A DNA stretch of 27,717 nucleotides from JAWXUD01 sp044432945 (GCA_044432945.1 JAWXUD010000023.1:1-27717); one strand, 5' to 3'; shown: positions 1 to 7,691, numbered from the stretch's first letter. Made by a program: numbers and translations. Notes: generated by a model from the sequence alone, not told the origin.

Positions 1-1316
1 AAACTGGAACAACTGGAGAAACAGGAGAAACTGGAGAAACAGGAGAAACTGGTGAAACAGGAGAAACTGGTGAAACAGGAGAAACTGGTGAAACAGGAGA
101 AACTGGCGAAACTGGAGAAACTGGTGAAGCAGAAGAAACAACAAATGCTTCTTTTATTTCTGAATTTTATAATGCATCAACAATGTTTTCTTATTTGAAT
201 ACATTAGATTCTAGTATAACAACTTCCTCTGGACTTTCAAGAGCTCAGCTTGTAGAATTAACACAAAATGATGCTTGGGAAGACGATAATTTTGACTTTT
301 TTGGCTTGATGAATAGAGCATTTGACACAATTGATTCAAATTCTAATGAAACATTATCATTTGCAGAAATTGAAGCGTTTTTGGGTGATGAAATTGGGGA
401 AAGTACAAGTGATTATTATAACAAGGTTATGTTGTACGCTGCACAGTTAGAAGCTGACTACGCAACTATGGATACAGAAGATCAGTTACAATATATTATT
501 GATAAAACAGAAGAGTACTTAATAGCTGCAGGATTAGATATGCAGTTAGAAGCGTTATATTATTTGCTTGGTACAAATGATAGTGGTGTTGACGACCCTA
601 ATGGGACAATTTCAATTGGTAATATTGAATTAAAGGACTTAAATGAAGGTTCAAGCTGGAGTGATGGAGGTTATTGGATTGCTGGTTGTTATACATCATC
701 TTCTGCACAAGATAGTTATACCTCAAATGGTGTCACTTATGCGAACCCAATTTATATAAGTGATATAGACCAGGATTACGGTGATTTTTACTTAGATGGT
801 GGGATTATTTTGGATATTACTGTCTTTGAAAATATGGAATGGTATGAGGCGGTTAGTGTTTTAGTCCATGAGCTTACTCATGCGACTATTTCGTTATATT
901 ATGATGGAGAAACAGGTAATATTTCAGAAGATGGTGTTAAATCTTTATATGATCAGGGAATAATTAGTACTGAAGAATATAATTATTATCTTACATTGTT
1001 ATCAAAATATGGTACAAACCTATGGGCATATAGTTGTGGTTATGAGGGAGATGGTTTTACAATTGAGCCTGATCCTGATGTGCAGCAGCTATACTATTTA
1101 GTCAATTGTGCTACAGGTGAATATTCAGCGTATCAAGCTAATTATGATTACGAAGATAGTTTGGGATTGGATGTCGATGTTTATCCAGGTCATGATGGAG
1201 AATATGAAGCAGCCGCAATTACAGTTCATATTGATGATGCGGGATACAATTTAGCAGATGCAAATTCACCTATGCCAGAATGGGATTGGTGGACATATGA
1301 AGGATATTTTGCTTAA
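1..1316 (+). CDS. TGE-repeat protein with EF-hand-like loop and HELTH metallopeptidase motif, 5' partial
   Basis: The reading frame is open from base 3 to the TAA at 1314-1316, so the gene begins upstream of the window; the ATG at 183 is internal. Bases 12-128 encode 13 consecutive Thr-Gly-Glu tripeptides. After a short linker, bases 333-368 encode an EF-hand-type calcium loop (D-S-N-S-N-E-T-L-S-F-A-E: D1, N3, N5, T7, S9, E12). Bases 867-881 encode HELTH, the HExxH zinc signature, in the context V-L-V-H-E-L-T-H-A. The rest is acidic and rich in Tyr, Asp and Gly, as in extracellular proteins, and the protein ends W-W-T-Y-E-G-Y-F-A. I do not recognise a named peptidase family and the third zinc ligand is not obvious, so peptidase activity is inferred. 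The TGE spacers recur in the giant protein at 8196-12698. A hairpin terminator follows. Confidence 0.8.
   Translation, partial: TGTTGETGETGETGETGETGETGETGETGETGETGETGETGEAEETTNASFISEFYNASTMFSYLNTLDSSITTSSGLSRAQLVELTQNDAWEDDNFDFFGLMNRAFDTIDSNSNETLSFAEIEAFLGDEIGESTSDYYNKVMLYAAQLEADYATMDTEDQLQYIIDKTEEYLIAAGLDMQLEALYYLLGTNDSGVDDPNGTISIGNIELKDLNEGSSWSDGGYWIAGCYTSSSAQDSYTSNGVTYANPIYISDIDQDYGDFYLDGGIILDITVFENMEWYEAVSVLVHELTHATISLYYDGETGNISEDGVKSLYDQGIISTEEYNYYLTLLSKYGTNLWAYSCGYEGDGFTIEPDPDVQQLYYLVNCATGEYSAYQANYDYEDSLGLDVDVYPGHDGEYEAAAITVHIDDAGYNLADANSPMPEWDWWTYEGYFA
12..128 (+). repeat. 13 tandem 9-bp units encoding Thr-Gly-Glu
   Basis: Thirteen in-frame copies of AC(A/T)-GG(A/T/C)-GAA lie end to end, mostly alternating ACA-GGA-GAA and ACT-GGT-GAA, which gives an 18-bp higher-order period. 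A degenerate unit (T-G-T) precedes them at 3-11. The array probably continues upstream of the window. Unit length is a multiple of three, so copy-number change alters spacer length without a frameshift. Confidence 0.95.
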
Positions 1317-1378
1317 ACAAAAAATACTTTCACCTCAAGTTCCCTCGTTCTCATTGTCATTTTTGATTTACAACAATA

Positions 1379-1417
1379 AAAAAGCCGATTTGATATGTTT
1401 ATCTAATCGGCTTTTTT
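1379..1417. terminator. bidirectional intrinsic terminator
   Basis: The arms AGCCGATT (1383-1390) and AATCGGCT (1405-1412) pair perfectly. The stem can extend inward with GATA/TATC around a TGTT loop, and it is flanked by A's on the left and T's on the right. It can therefore end both the plus-strand gene at 1316 and the minus-strand tRNA-Gln transcript. Confidence 0.85.
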
Positions 1418-1426
1418 ACTATAAAT

Positions 1427-1498
1427 CTGGGGCGGAAGGATTCGAACCTCCGAATGCCTGGACCAAAACCAGGTGCCTTACCACTTGGCTACGCCCCA
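1427..1498 (-). tRNA. tRNA-Gln (UUG anticodon)
   Basis: Read on the minus strand, the 72-nt gene folds as a full cloverleaf. The acceptor arms TGGGGCG and CGCCCCA pair. The anticodon stem CCTGG/CCAGG closes the seven-base loop TTTTGGT, giving anticodon TTG. The T arm GGAGG-TTCGAAT-CCTTC is standard, and the discriminator base is G, as expected for tRNA-Gln. CCA is not encoded. It lies 65 bp downstream of the Nif3-family gene on the same strand, has its own promoter, and is followed by a terminator. Confidence 0.97.
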
Positions 1499-1518
1499 TC
1501 AATTGGGTTACTTATTCT

Positions 1519-1546
1519 ATTTTATCCGCTGAAATTTTATTGTCAA
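1519..1546 (-). promoter_or_regulatory. promoter for tRNA-Gln
   Basis: On the minus strand a perfect -35 TTGACA (1546-1541) and a -10 TAAAAT (1524-1519) are separated by 16 bp. Transcription would start about 13 nt before the mature tRNA 5' end at 1498, so the tRNA need not depend on read-through from the gmk-coaBC-Nif3 operon. Confidence 0.75.
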
Positions 1547-1563
1547 TACATTTTTTTAATATA

Positions 1564-2256
1564 TTATTGATTAAAATGCCTAAAGGGGCTTGTTTCTTTT
1601 GCAAAAATAATCTCAACCTCATTACCTATAATCTCTGCTATCACTGGTAAAATCAATACTTCACTTTCAAAATGTCCGATGTCGAATAAAACGATTTTGC
1701 TATCCAATGCCTGATGGAATTTTAAATCACCTGTTACAAAACCATCTGCTTTTAAATCTGTTGCTAATCTTTCAAATTCACCCCCGCTACCAGCACAAAA
1801 TGCGATTTTTGAAAGTTTTTTTGCTTGGTTATTATTGACTAATCGCAAATTCTTTGTGATTTTTTGTAATTTGTCACAAAATTCACTCACGGACAAATCT
1901 ATTTCTACGATACGTAAAAATTCTTCGACAACTTCGCCTTTATCAAGCTCTAATGCTTTTATCAAAGTGTCAGTCGTACCGCCTTGTGCTTTGTCTAAAT
2001 TTGTATGTGAGCAATAAATATCTATATTTTTAAACTCAATAGGTATGTTAAATAGTGGGTGATGAGAAATAATCATGTCGCAATTTGAAGAAATAGCTTG
2101 CTCATAAATCTTTTCAGTGACCGTGAGTGCGAGCATTATTTTTCTCACATCAGTTTTATTCGTTTCGACTAGCCAGCCAGAACAGTCCCAAGCTTCTGCC
2201 AATTCTAGCGGTGCGAAGTTTTCAATTTTCTTGATTATTTCATATTTATTCATCAT
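1564..2256 (-). CDS. Nif3-like dinuclear metal-centre protein
   Basis: The 230-residue product matches the Nif3/YbgI/YqfO family (often annotated GTP cyclohydrolase 1 type 2 homologue), a hexameric protein with a two-metal site whose in vivo function is unsettled. Visible metal-site motifs are S-H-H-P-L-F (H65, H66), S-H-T-N-L-D (H84, D88) and G-H-F-E-S-E near the C-terminus (H195, E199). The length fits the short form without the inserted PII-like domain. An AAGGG Shine-Dalgarno precedes the ATG. It is the third gene of the gmk-coaBC operon, 19 bp after coaBC, and is followed by tRNA-Gln. Confidence 0.9.
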   Translation of the reverse strand: MMNKYEIIKKIENFAPLELAEAWDCSGWLVETNKTDVRKIMLALTVTEKIYEQAISSNCDMIISHHPLFNIPIEFKNIDIYCSHTNLDKAQGGTTDTLIKALELDKGEVVEEFLRIVEIDLSVSEFCDKLQKITKNLRLVNNNQAKKLSKIAFCAGSGGEFERLATDLKADGFVTGDLKFHQALDSKIVLFDIGHFESEVLILPVIAEIIGNEVEIIFAKETSPFRHFNQ

Positions 2257-2275
2257 TTGCCCTTGTGATTTGTCA

Positions 2276-3466
2276 TTAATTATTAAAGATTTCTTCTAAA
2301 ATCTTTTTTGCGACAAGATTTTTTTCAGTTCGTTCAACGCTTTTTATCTCACTTGTTTTTGATAAGATGTGAACCTCATTAAAATCGCTTGAAAACCCGA
2401 TGTCGTTGCGTGAAATATCGTTAGCAACTAGGTAATCACAACCTTTATTTTTGATTTTTTCTTTGGCGTTTTGGATAAGATTTTCACTCTCAGCACAAAA
2501 TCCAACAACAATTTGATTTGTTTTTTTCTTACAAATTGATTTTAAAATATCTGGATTTTTAATTAATTCGATTAAAATTTCGTCATCATCTGTTTTTTTG
2601 ATTTTTTGTTCAGAGAGGTTTTTGACTCGGTAATCAGCGACAGCGGCTGCCATTATCAAGCAATCGCAATCTTCGAATTCTTTTTCAACTGCTATCTGTA
2701 TTTCTTTTGCAGACTTTGTTTTAACAACTTTGTAATTACAGTCAAAATCTTTTGTCGTAATCAATACAACATTAGCTCCCATTTTATGTGCTTGGTTTGC
2801 GAGCGAAAGCCCCATTTTTCCAGAAGAGTTGTTTGATATATATCGCACGGGATCTATTTGTTCAATTGTCCCGCCAGCGGTGATGACGATTTTTTTACCT
2901 GTTAATTTTTTTTTTTGACCTAGTGCATCAGTTGTTTTGTTAAAGATGTTTTCTAGTCTAGATAATCTGCCTGAACCTATTGCACCGCAGGCTAAAAAGC
3001 CATCTTCTGGCTCTACTATGCTGTAATTATATTTTTTTAATTTATTTACATTTTCTTGAATTATTGGATTATCCCACATGCCAGAATTCATTGCTGGGGC
3101 TAAGATGATAGGTTTTCTGAATGCACAGGCCGTTGAAGTTAACAAATTATCGCAAATCCCATTAGCAAGTTTAGAAATAGTGTTTGCGGTGGCTGGTGCG
3201 ATTACGAAGATATCGGCTTCATCAACATAAGAAATGTGTTCTGGTCTATAATCATCTAGTGAGAAGTTATCTATCCCAATTTTATTTTGGCTTAGGGTTT
3301 GTAATGTTGTTTGTGTTACAAAATTTAGTGCGTGCGGTGTGCATACAACTTTTACGTTCGCACCTGCTGTTTTATACATTCTTATAAGTTCACATATTTT
3401 ATAAGCTGCTACTCCACCAGTTATTCCGATTAAAATTGTTTTTCCTGTTAAATCAACATTTGTCAT
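2276..3466 (-). CDS. coaBC: bifunctional phosphopantothenoylcysteine decarboxylase / phosphopantothenate-cysteine ligase
   Basis: CoaBC carries out two steps of coenzyme A synthesis: joining cysteine to 4'-phosphopantothenate and decarboxylating the product to 4'-phosphopantetheine. The 396-residue length is typical. The N-terminal flavoprotein half shows G-I-T-G-G-V-A-A-Y-K (residues 14-23), the catalytic His (H78, E-H-I-S-Y), P-A-M-N-S-G-M-W (about 124-131) and the active-site Cys in A-C-G-A-I-G-S-G-R-L (C160). The C-terminal ligase half shows S-S-G-K-M-G and A-A-A-V-A-D-Y-R. It starts 5 bp after the gmk stop codon, so the two are co-transcribed. The ketopantoate reductase at 17924-18841 acts earlier in the same pathway. 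Confidence 0.97.
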   Translation of the reverse strand: MTNVDLTGKTILIGITGGVAAYKICELIRMYKTAGANVKVVCTPHALNFVTQTTLQTLSQNKIGIDNFSLDDYRPEHISYVDEADIFVIAPATANTISKLANGICDNLLTSTACAFRKPIILAPAMNSGMWDNPIIQENVNKLKKYNYSIVEPEDGFLACGAIGSGRLSRLENIFNKTTDALGQKKKLTGKKIVITAGGTIEQIDPVRYISNNSSGKMGLSLANQAHKMGANVVLITTKDFDCNYKVVKTKSAKEIQIAVEKEFEDCDCLIMAAAVADYRVKNLSEQKIKKTDDDEILIELIKNPDILKSICKKKTNQIVVGFCAESENLIQNAKEKIKNKGCDYLVANDISRNDIGFSSDFNEVHILSKTSEIKSVERTEKNLVAKKILEEIFNN

Positions 3467-3471
3467 AAATA

Positions 3472-4029
3472 TTATTCCAATTCTTTTTTAATTAATTCTT
3501 CTAAATTGCAAATTGTTTTTTCTAAATCGTCATTAATTATTTTATAATCGAAATTTTCAGCTCTTGCTAGTTCTAACTTAACGCTTTCAAGACGTTTTTT
3601 TATAGCTTCTTCGTCCTCTGTGCTGCGACCTCTAAGCCTGTTTTCTAGAGTTTCGTAAGATGGTGGTGAGATGAATATCAATACGGCTTCTGGCATCTTA
3701 GATTTGACTTGTAATGCACCTTGCGTGTCGATTTCTAAAATAATATTTTTACCTGCTTCTAATGATTGCAAGATGAATTTTTTCTTAGTGCCATAATAGT
3801 TTCCTGCAAATTGTGCGTATTCAAGGAATTTGTGTTCTTCTATTGAATTTTTAAAATCTTCTTGACTTAAATAAAAATAGTTGACGCCTTCTTTTTCTCC
3901 AGTTCTTGGTTTTCTAGTTGTACAAGAAATTGAAAGCATAAAATCAGGGTTTCTTTTTAAAAAACCACCAATCACTGTGCCTTTTCCGACACCTGATGAG
4001 CCTGATATTACAAATAATTTTTTATTCAT
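3472..4029 (-). CDS. gmk: guanylate kinase
   Basis: Guanylate kinase phosphorylates GMP to GDP with ATP. The 185-residue protein has the P-loop G-S-S-G-V-G-K-G near the N-terminus, the GMP-binding segment S-C-T-T-R-K-P-R-T-G-E and G-V-N-Y-F-Y, and the lid-region R-L-R-G-R pattern. It is first in the minus-strand operon gmk-coaBC-Nif3. There is no Shine-Dalgarno sequence; a TATAAT hexamer sits 6 nt before the ATG, so translation from a leaderless mRNA is likely. Its start codon is only 14 bp from the divergent kinase start. Confidence 0.97.
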   Translation of the reverse strand: MNKKLFVISGSSGVGKGTVIGGFLKRNPDFMLSISCTTRKPRTGEKEGVNYFYLSQEDFKNSIEEHKFLEYAQFAGNYYGTKKKFILQSLEAGKNIILEIDTQGALQVKSKMPEAVLIFISPPSYETLENRLRGRSTEDEEAIKKRLESVKLELARAENFDYKIINDDLEKTICNLEELIKKELE

Positions 4030-4043
4030 ATTATAATTATACT
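4030..4043. promoter_or_regulatory. 14-bp divergent, apparently leaderless promoter pair (gmk / histidine kinase)
   Basis: The whole gap between the two start codons is ATTATAATTATACT. On the plus strand TATAAT (4032-4037) lies 6 nt before the ATG at 4044. On the minus strand TATAAT (4041-4036) lies 6 nt before the ATG at 4029. Neither gene has a Shine-Dalgarno sequence. No good -35 is visible for either direction, which lowers confidence. Confidence 0.6.
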
Positions 4044-5207
4044 ATGAACAAAAATAATAAAAAGATGTTTAAAATAATTAATAAATTGAACACGATGAAA
4101 ACTTATAAGGATTTGAGTGTTGAGTTCTTAAAATCGATGATTTATTATACGAATGCTGAGGCGTGTTGGATTTGTTTGGTGAACCCTGCTACGGGTAAAA
4201 TTGAGTTAAAGAAAGAGAATTATTCTGAAAAATTGTCAAAACACGATGAGTATAAAAAAGTTATAACTGATATTCATCTTGTTGCTAGTGAGCTTTTGAC
4301 GAGTAACTATGATTCAGAAGACGCACTTGAATATTTTTCTTCTATTTCTAAAAATGAGTTAATTATTGAACCGATAATTTATCGTGATAATTTGTTGGGA
4401 TATGTAGGGTTGCTTTCTACTAATAATGATTTTAATACAAGGTATAAAACTGGTATTAGTGTGATTTTAGAAAATTTAAACTCACGTCTTGAGATTATTT
4501 CGTTGTATGAAGAGATTGAAAAAAATCAGAAAGAGCGTGTTGAATTTTTGGCAAGTATTTCACATGAGTTTAAGACGCCTTTGAATTCGGTCATTGGTTT
4601 TTCGGATATATTAAAGGAAAAATGTACTGAGGTTGGGAATTTGAAATATATTGATAACATATCGAAGAGTTCAAGATTTTTATTGAGTCTTATTCAAGAC
4701 GTATTGGATTTGGCACGTTCGCAATCAAAATCGATGGAATTGGAGTACCAAAATTTTAGACCGAAAGATGTTATTGCTGATATTATTTGGAGTTTTGAAG
4801 AAGCGAGAAAAGAGAAAAAACTTCAGTTTAGTTATACGCTTTCTGATGTTGAAATAAGTGCGGATTTGAAGAGGTTTCAGCAGTTAATATATAATTTGAT
4901 TTCTAATGCGGTTAAATTTAGCAAAAATAGTGGTGTGATAACAATTGTAACTTATCTGAATGAGCATAAGGAATTTGTTTTTGAAATAAAAGATAGTGGT
5001 GATGGGATTAGTAAAAAAGATTGTAGCAAGATTTTTAATTTCTTTTCTCAAGTGAACAGAAATTTATTGAAAAGGCAACAGGGTTCTGGTGTGGGGTTAG
5101 CAATTTGTGAAACGATCGCCAAAGCTCATGGGGGAGAGATTAATTTCAAGTCTCGCCTTAATCATGGAAGCACTTTTTGGTTTACAATCCCACAGGATTT
5201 GAGATGA
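4044..5207 (+). CDS. soluble sensor histidine kinase with GAF-like N-terminal domain
   Basis: The kinase has no transmembrane segment. Residues about 20-150 look like a GAF-type sensory domain. A HisKA domain follows with the H-box S-H-E-F-K-T-P-L-N (phosphorylated His at residue 174 counting from 4044), then a HATPase_c domain with an N-box (N-L-I-S-N-A-V-K-F), G1 (D-S-G-D-G-I) and G2 (G-S-G-V-G-L-A-I). I chose the ATG at 4044, 6 nt after a TATAAT, because an earlier in-frame ATG at 3996 lies inside divergent gmk; starts at 4065 or 4095 remain possible. No response regulator is adjacent, so it is an orphan. It ends at a strong terminator facing the transporter gene. Confidence 0.88.
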   Translation: MNKNNKKMFKIINKLNTMKTYKDLSVEFLKSMIYYTNAEACWICLVNPATGKIELKKENYSEKLSKHDEYKKVITDIHLVASELLTSNYDSEDALEYFSSISKNELIIEPIIYRDNLLGYVGLLSTNNDFNTRYKTGISVILENLNSRLEIISLYEEIEKNQKERVEFLASISHEFKTPLNSVIGFSDILKEKCTEVGNLKYIDNISKSSRFLLSLIQDVLDLARSQSKSMELEYQNFRPKDVIADIIWSFEEARKEKKLQFSYTLSDVEISADLKRFQQLIYNLISNAVKFSKNSGVITIVTYLNEHKEFVFEIKDSGDGISKKDCSKIFNFFSQVNRNLLKRQQGSGVGLAICETIAKAHGGEINFKSRLNHGSTFWFTIPQDLR

Positions 5208-5244
5208 TGATTTTTGATTTGTTATATTAAATTAATAAAGAAAT

Positions 5245-5286
5245 AAAAAAGAGGCGAGCCGATTTTAAATCGGCTCGCCTCTTTTT
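5245..5286. terminator. bidirectional intrinsic terminator
   Basis: The 13-bp perfect stem GAGGCGAGCCGAT / ATCGGCTCGCCTC (5251-5263 and 5269-5281) has a 5-nt loop, an A-tract on the left and a T-tract on the right. It sits between the converging kinase and transporter genes and can serve both. Confidence 0.92.
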
Positions 5287-5297
5287 ATAAATAAATT

Positions 5298-6680
5298 TTA
5301 GACTTTTGATTTTCTTTCATCTAGCATAATAATTGTACATATAATGATACAAATGATAGCTGATAAAATCCAGAATGACAAAGCACCGTTCCAGCCGAAT
5401 TTATCCACCATAAAACCTGTACCAGTAGCTGATAATACAGCACCTACATAACCGAAAGTTCCTGTAAATCCAGTCGCTGCTGATGCTACTTTTTTAGAGC
5501 TTGATTCAACTGCACAAAGTCCACCAATCATCATTTGTGGTCCATATGTGAATGCTCCAAGCAGTCCAATAAGAACAAAATCTAGGTTTCCGATATTGTT
5601 AAACGGTAACAAGATTAAGCAAATAACAACTCCGATTAAATAAATCAAGTTTACTGGTCCACGTTGACCTTTAAACACTTTGTCAGAAATTATCCCCGCA
5701 CAAATTGTTCCAGCGATACCGACTAAAGGTAATGCACTAAGTTTCATTGCTGCTAATTCTAGAGAATTTCCTTTTGATTCACTCAAATATTTAATCATCC
5801 AGTCTTCAGCTCCAAATCGTATAATATATACAAAAATGTAAGCAACCGCTAATAGCCATATAGTTTTGTTGAACAAAATATTTTCTTTGAAAATTTCAAC
5901 ATAGCTTCTATTATCTTCTTGTCCAGTAGCGTTTTTTGCGACAGGCTCTTCGTTATAAACTTCGATATCAGGCAAACCTAATGATTGAGGTCTATCTCTT
6001 AATCGATTAAATAACCAAATTGCTATCAGAATTGCTAAAGTTGCTGGCACAAAAAATGCCATTTTCCAACCCCATTTAGCTACCAAAAATCCAGAAATGA
6101 TTACACTTAAAAAAGTACCAACCTGATGAGAGCAAGACCAAAGTGACCATTTAGTGCCACGTTCAGAATTTGAATACCAATAAGTTAAGCTTTTTGCAAC
6201 CGCAGGAAATCCTGCAGATTGAAACCAGCCACTTGCACCCCAGAAAAATACAAACAACCAAAGTAATATAGTGTTAGTTTCTAGTCCAAAAAATGATACC
6301 TGTCCAGGGGTTATAAATACTGCAGATAATACAAAACATAAATTAGCAATAGCTGTTAATATCAACGCTGTAGGTAAGAATTTTCTGACATCAGAGCCAT
6401 CAGCTAACACGCCGTTAATAAATTTACCAATACCATAAGTCAAATAAAGAGAGCTTCCTAACAGTCCTAATTCAGTGTTAGTGAAGCCATATTCTGCACT
6501 CAATCCAGGGAGTGCGACTGCTATGTTTTTTTTACATAAATAAAATACTGTGTAACCAATAAAACAAGCATAAAAAATTCTTAATCTCCAATGAGCGTAC
6601 ATGCTCTTAACTTGTTTCTCGTCTTTAATCGGTTCAATAATGCTAGGCTCTTTAAAAAATTGAGCGATTTTTTTTAACAT
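5298..6680 (-). CDS. OPA-family MFS transporter (GlpT/UhpT/UhpC-like)
   Basis: The 460-residue, 12-helix major facilitator protein belongs to the organophosphate:phosphate antiporter family, which exchanges glycerol-3-phosphate or hexose phosphates for phosphate across the inner membrane; UhpC members act as sensors. Supporting motifs are F-Y-L-C-K-K-N-I-A-V-A-L-P near helix 1, W-S-C-S-H-Q-V-G with H185 (the GlpT His165 equivalent), and Y-I-I-R-F-G-A-E-D-W with R288 (the GlpT Arg269 equivalent). The first substrate arginine (GlpT Arg45) appears as Lys50. Substrate cannot be assigned. The gene starts 3 bp after the exonuclease stop with a good AGGAAAG ribosome site, so they form a two-gene operon. 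Confidence 0.88.
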   Translation of the reverse strand: MLKKIAQFFKEPSIIEPIKDEKQVKSMYAHWRLRIFYACFIGYTVFYLCKKNIAVALPGLSAEYGFTNTELGLLGSSLYLTYGIGKFINGVLADGSDVRKFLPTALILTAIANLCFVLSAVFITPGQVSFFGLETNTILLWLFVFFWGASGWFQSAGFPAVAKSLTYWYSNSERGTKWSLWSCSHQVGTFLSVIISGFLVAKWGWKMAFFVPATLAILIAIWLFNRLRDRPQSLGLPDIEVYNEEPVAKNATGQEDNRSYVEIFKENILFNKTIWLLAVAYIFVYIIRFGAEDWMIKYLSESKGNSLELAAMKLSALPLVGIAGTICAGIISDKVFKGQRGPVNLIYLIGVVICLILLPFNNIGNLDFVLIGLLGAFTYGPQMMIGGLCAVESSSKKVASAATGFTGTFGYVGAVLSATGTGFMVDKFGWNGALSFWILSAIICIIICTIIMLDERKSKV

Positions 6681-6683
6681 AAT

Positions 6684-7601
6684 TTACTTTCCTGCCTTTA
6701 TAATCTGTACGTTTCTAATTTCTGTAATTTCTTGACGTGCTTCTTTTATAATCTCACGTTTTTCTTCATCTAATCTTTTTCCGCCAACTAATCTGTCGAT
6801 AAATCCAGCATTAAGTTTTACGGCTTTATCAAAAGCTCCAATTTCTTCTAAAATAGGTTTGATTTGTGCAAAATCATAACTAAAAGTTTGCTTAGAATTG
6901 TATGTAAGGGTTTCACCAGTTTGTGATGTTATTGCTTCTCCACCTTGTTCAAAATGTAATTTAAAGACTGATTTGATGTCTTGCAATTCTGATTGAAGTG
7001 TTGAAACTGTATTTTGAATTCTTAAAAATCTCTCAAATAAATATTCAACATTTTCTAATTGTTTGACTTCCCAGTTGTGTTTTTGAAGATATAATTTTTT
7101 AAGCTTAGGATAGCTATGAGCTAGAGCCATAGTATCTGCCATTGCACGGTGATGGTTTTGTAAATCCACATTAAATTTGTCAGATAATGCATCAAGTCCG
7201 TGTGAGAATAAATCTGGAAAGACTTCTTTAAACATGTACTGTGAATCAATGCGTGGATTGGTTAAGGTATTTTGCGTTGTTCTTAGCGAAGCTTCGTTAA
7301 GAAATGTATAATCAAAAATACAGTTGTGTGCAACTATCGGGTAATCGCCAATAAATTCAAGAATTTTTGGCATTGCTTCAGCTTCAGTTGGGGCATCTTG
7401 CACCATTTCTTGCGTAATTCCATGAATTGCCATGCTTGATTTTCTAATATGTTGTTCGGGGTTGATAAGAGTTTGATACTCATCTTTTATTTTGCCGTTT
7501 TCTAGACGAACAGCAGCAAATTCAACCATTTTTTCCCTTGTATAGTCAAGACCAGTTGTTTCTGTGTCGAGAACTATCTCTATAATCTTTTTTCTTCCCA
7601 T
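6684..7601 (-). CDS. DnaQ-like DEDDh 3'-5' exonuclease
   Basis: The protein has the three exonuclease motifs of the DnaQ/RNase T superfamily: D-T-E-T-T-G (D12, E14), A-H-N-C-I-F-D (D97) and H-R-A-M-A-D (H151, D156). The nuclease domain covers roughly residues 5-165. The remaining 140 residues are helical and charged with no domain I recognise, so this is not a simple epsilon subunit; it resembles stand-alone PolC-type or DinG-like exonuclease domains. An earlier in-frame ATG at 7637 exists, but I chose 7601 because it has AGGA six bases upstream and puts the core beta strand at the N-terminus. It is first in an operon with the OPA transporter. Confidence 0.88.
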   Translation of the reverse strand: MGRKKIIEIVLDTETTGLDYTREKMVEFAAVRLENGKIKDEYQTLINPEQHIRKSSMAIHGITQEMVQDAPTEAEAMPKILEFIGDYPIVAHNCIFDYTFLNEASLRTTQNTLTNPRIDSQYMFKEVFPDLFSHGLDALSDKFNVDLQNHHRAMADTMALAHSYPKLKKLYLQKHNWEVKQLENVEYLFERFLRIQNTVSTLQSELQDIKSVFKLHFEQGGEAITSQTGETLTYNSKQTFSYDFAQIKPILEEIGAFDKAVKLNAGFIDRLVGGKRLDEEKREIIKEARQEITEIRNVQIIKAGK

Positions 7602-7627
7602 TGTATATCCTATAATACTCTTGTAAG

Positions 7628-7660
7628 ATAATAGCACAAATAAAAAATCTATGCTATTAT
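7628..7660. promoter_or_regulatory. inverted repeat carrying mirrored extended -10 promoters (exonuclease / thioredoxin)
   Basis: ATAATAGCA (7628-7636) and TGCTATTAT (7652-7660) are perfect inverted repeats 15 bp apart. Each arm read outward is TGC-TATTAT, the extended -10 pattern TGn-TATAAT with one mismatch. The right arm would start a trx leader of about 25 nt; the left arm would start the exonuclease-transporter operon. Consensus -35 boxes are absent, which is usual for extended -10 promoters. Confidence 0.6.
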
Positions 7661-7691
7661 AAAACCAGTCAAATTAAAAAAGGAGATATTT

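Noticed and set aside
12..128. CRISPR array
   Set aside because: The 9-bp repeats are contiguous, in frame and without spacers; they encode Thr-Gly-Glu.
183..1316. ATG at 183 as the true start of the first gene
   Set aside because: The same frame is open back to base 3 through 13 TGE codon triplets and there is no ribosome site before 183, so the start lies outside the window.
3996..4043. ATG at 3996 as the histidine kinase start
   Set aside because: It lies inside divergent gmk, adds a 16-residue segment with no support, and would put the start upstream of the TATAAT element.
7602..7637. ATG at 7637 as the exonuclease start
   Set aside because: It would place the start in the left promoter arm region; the ATG at 7601 has AGGA six bases upstream.
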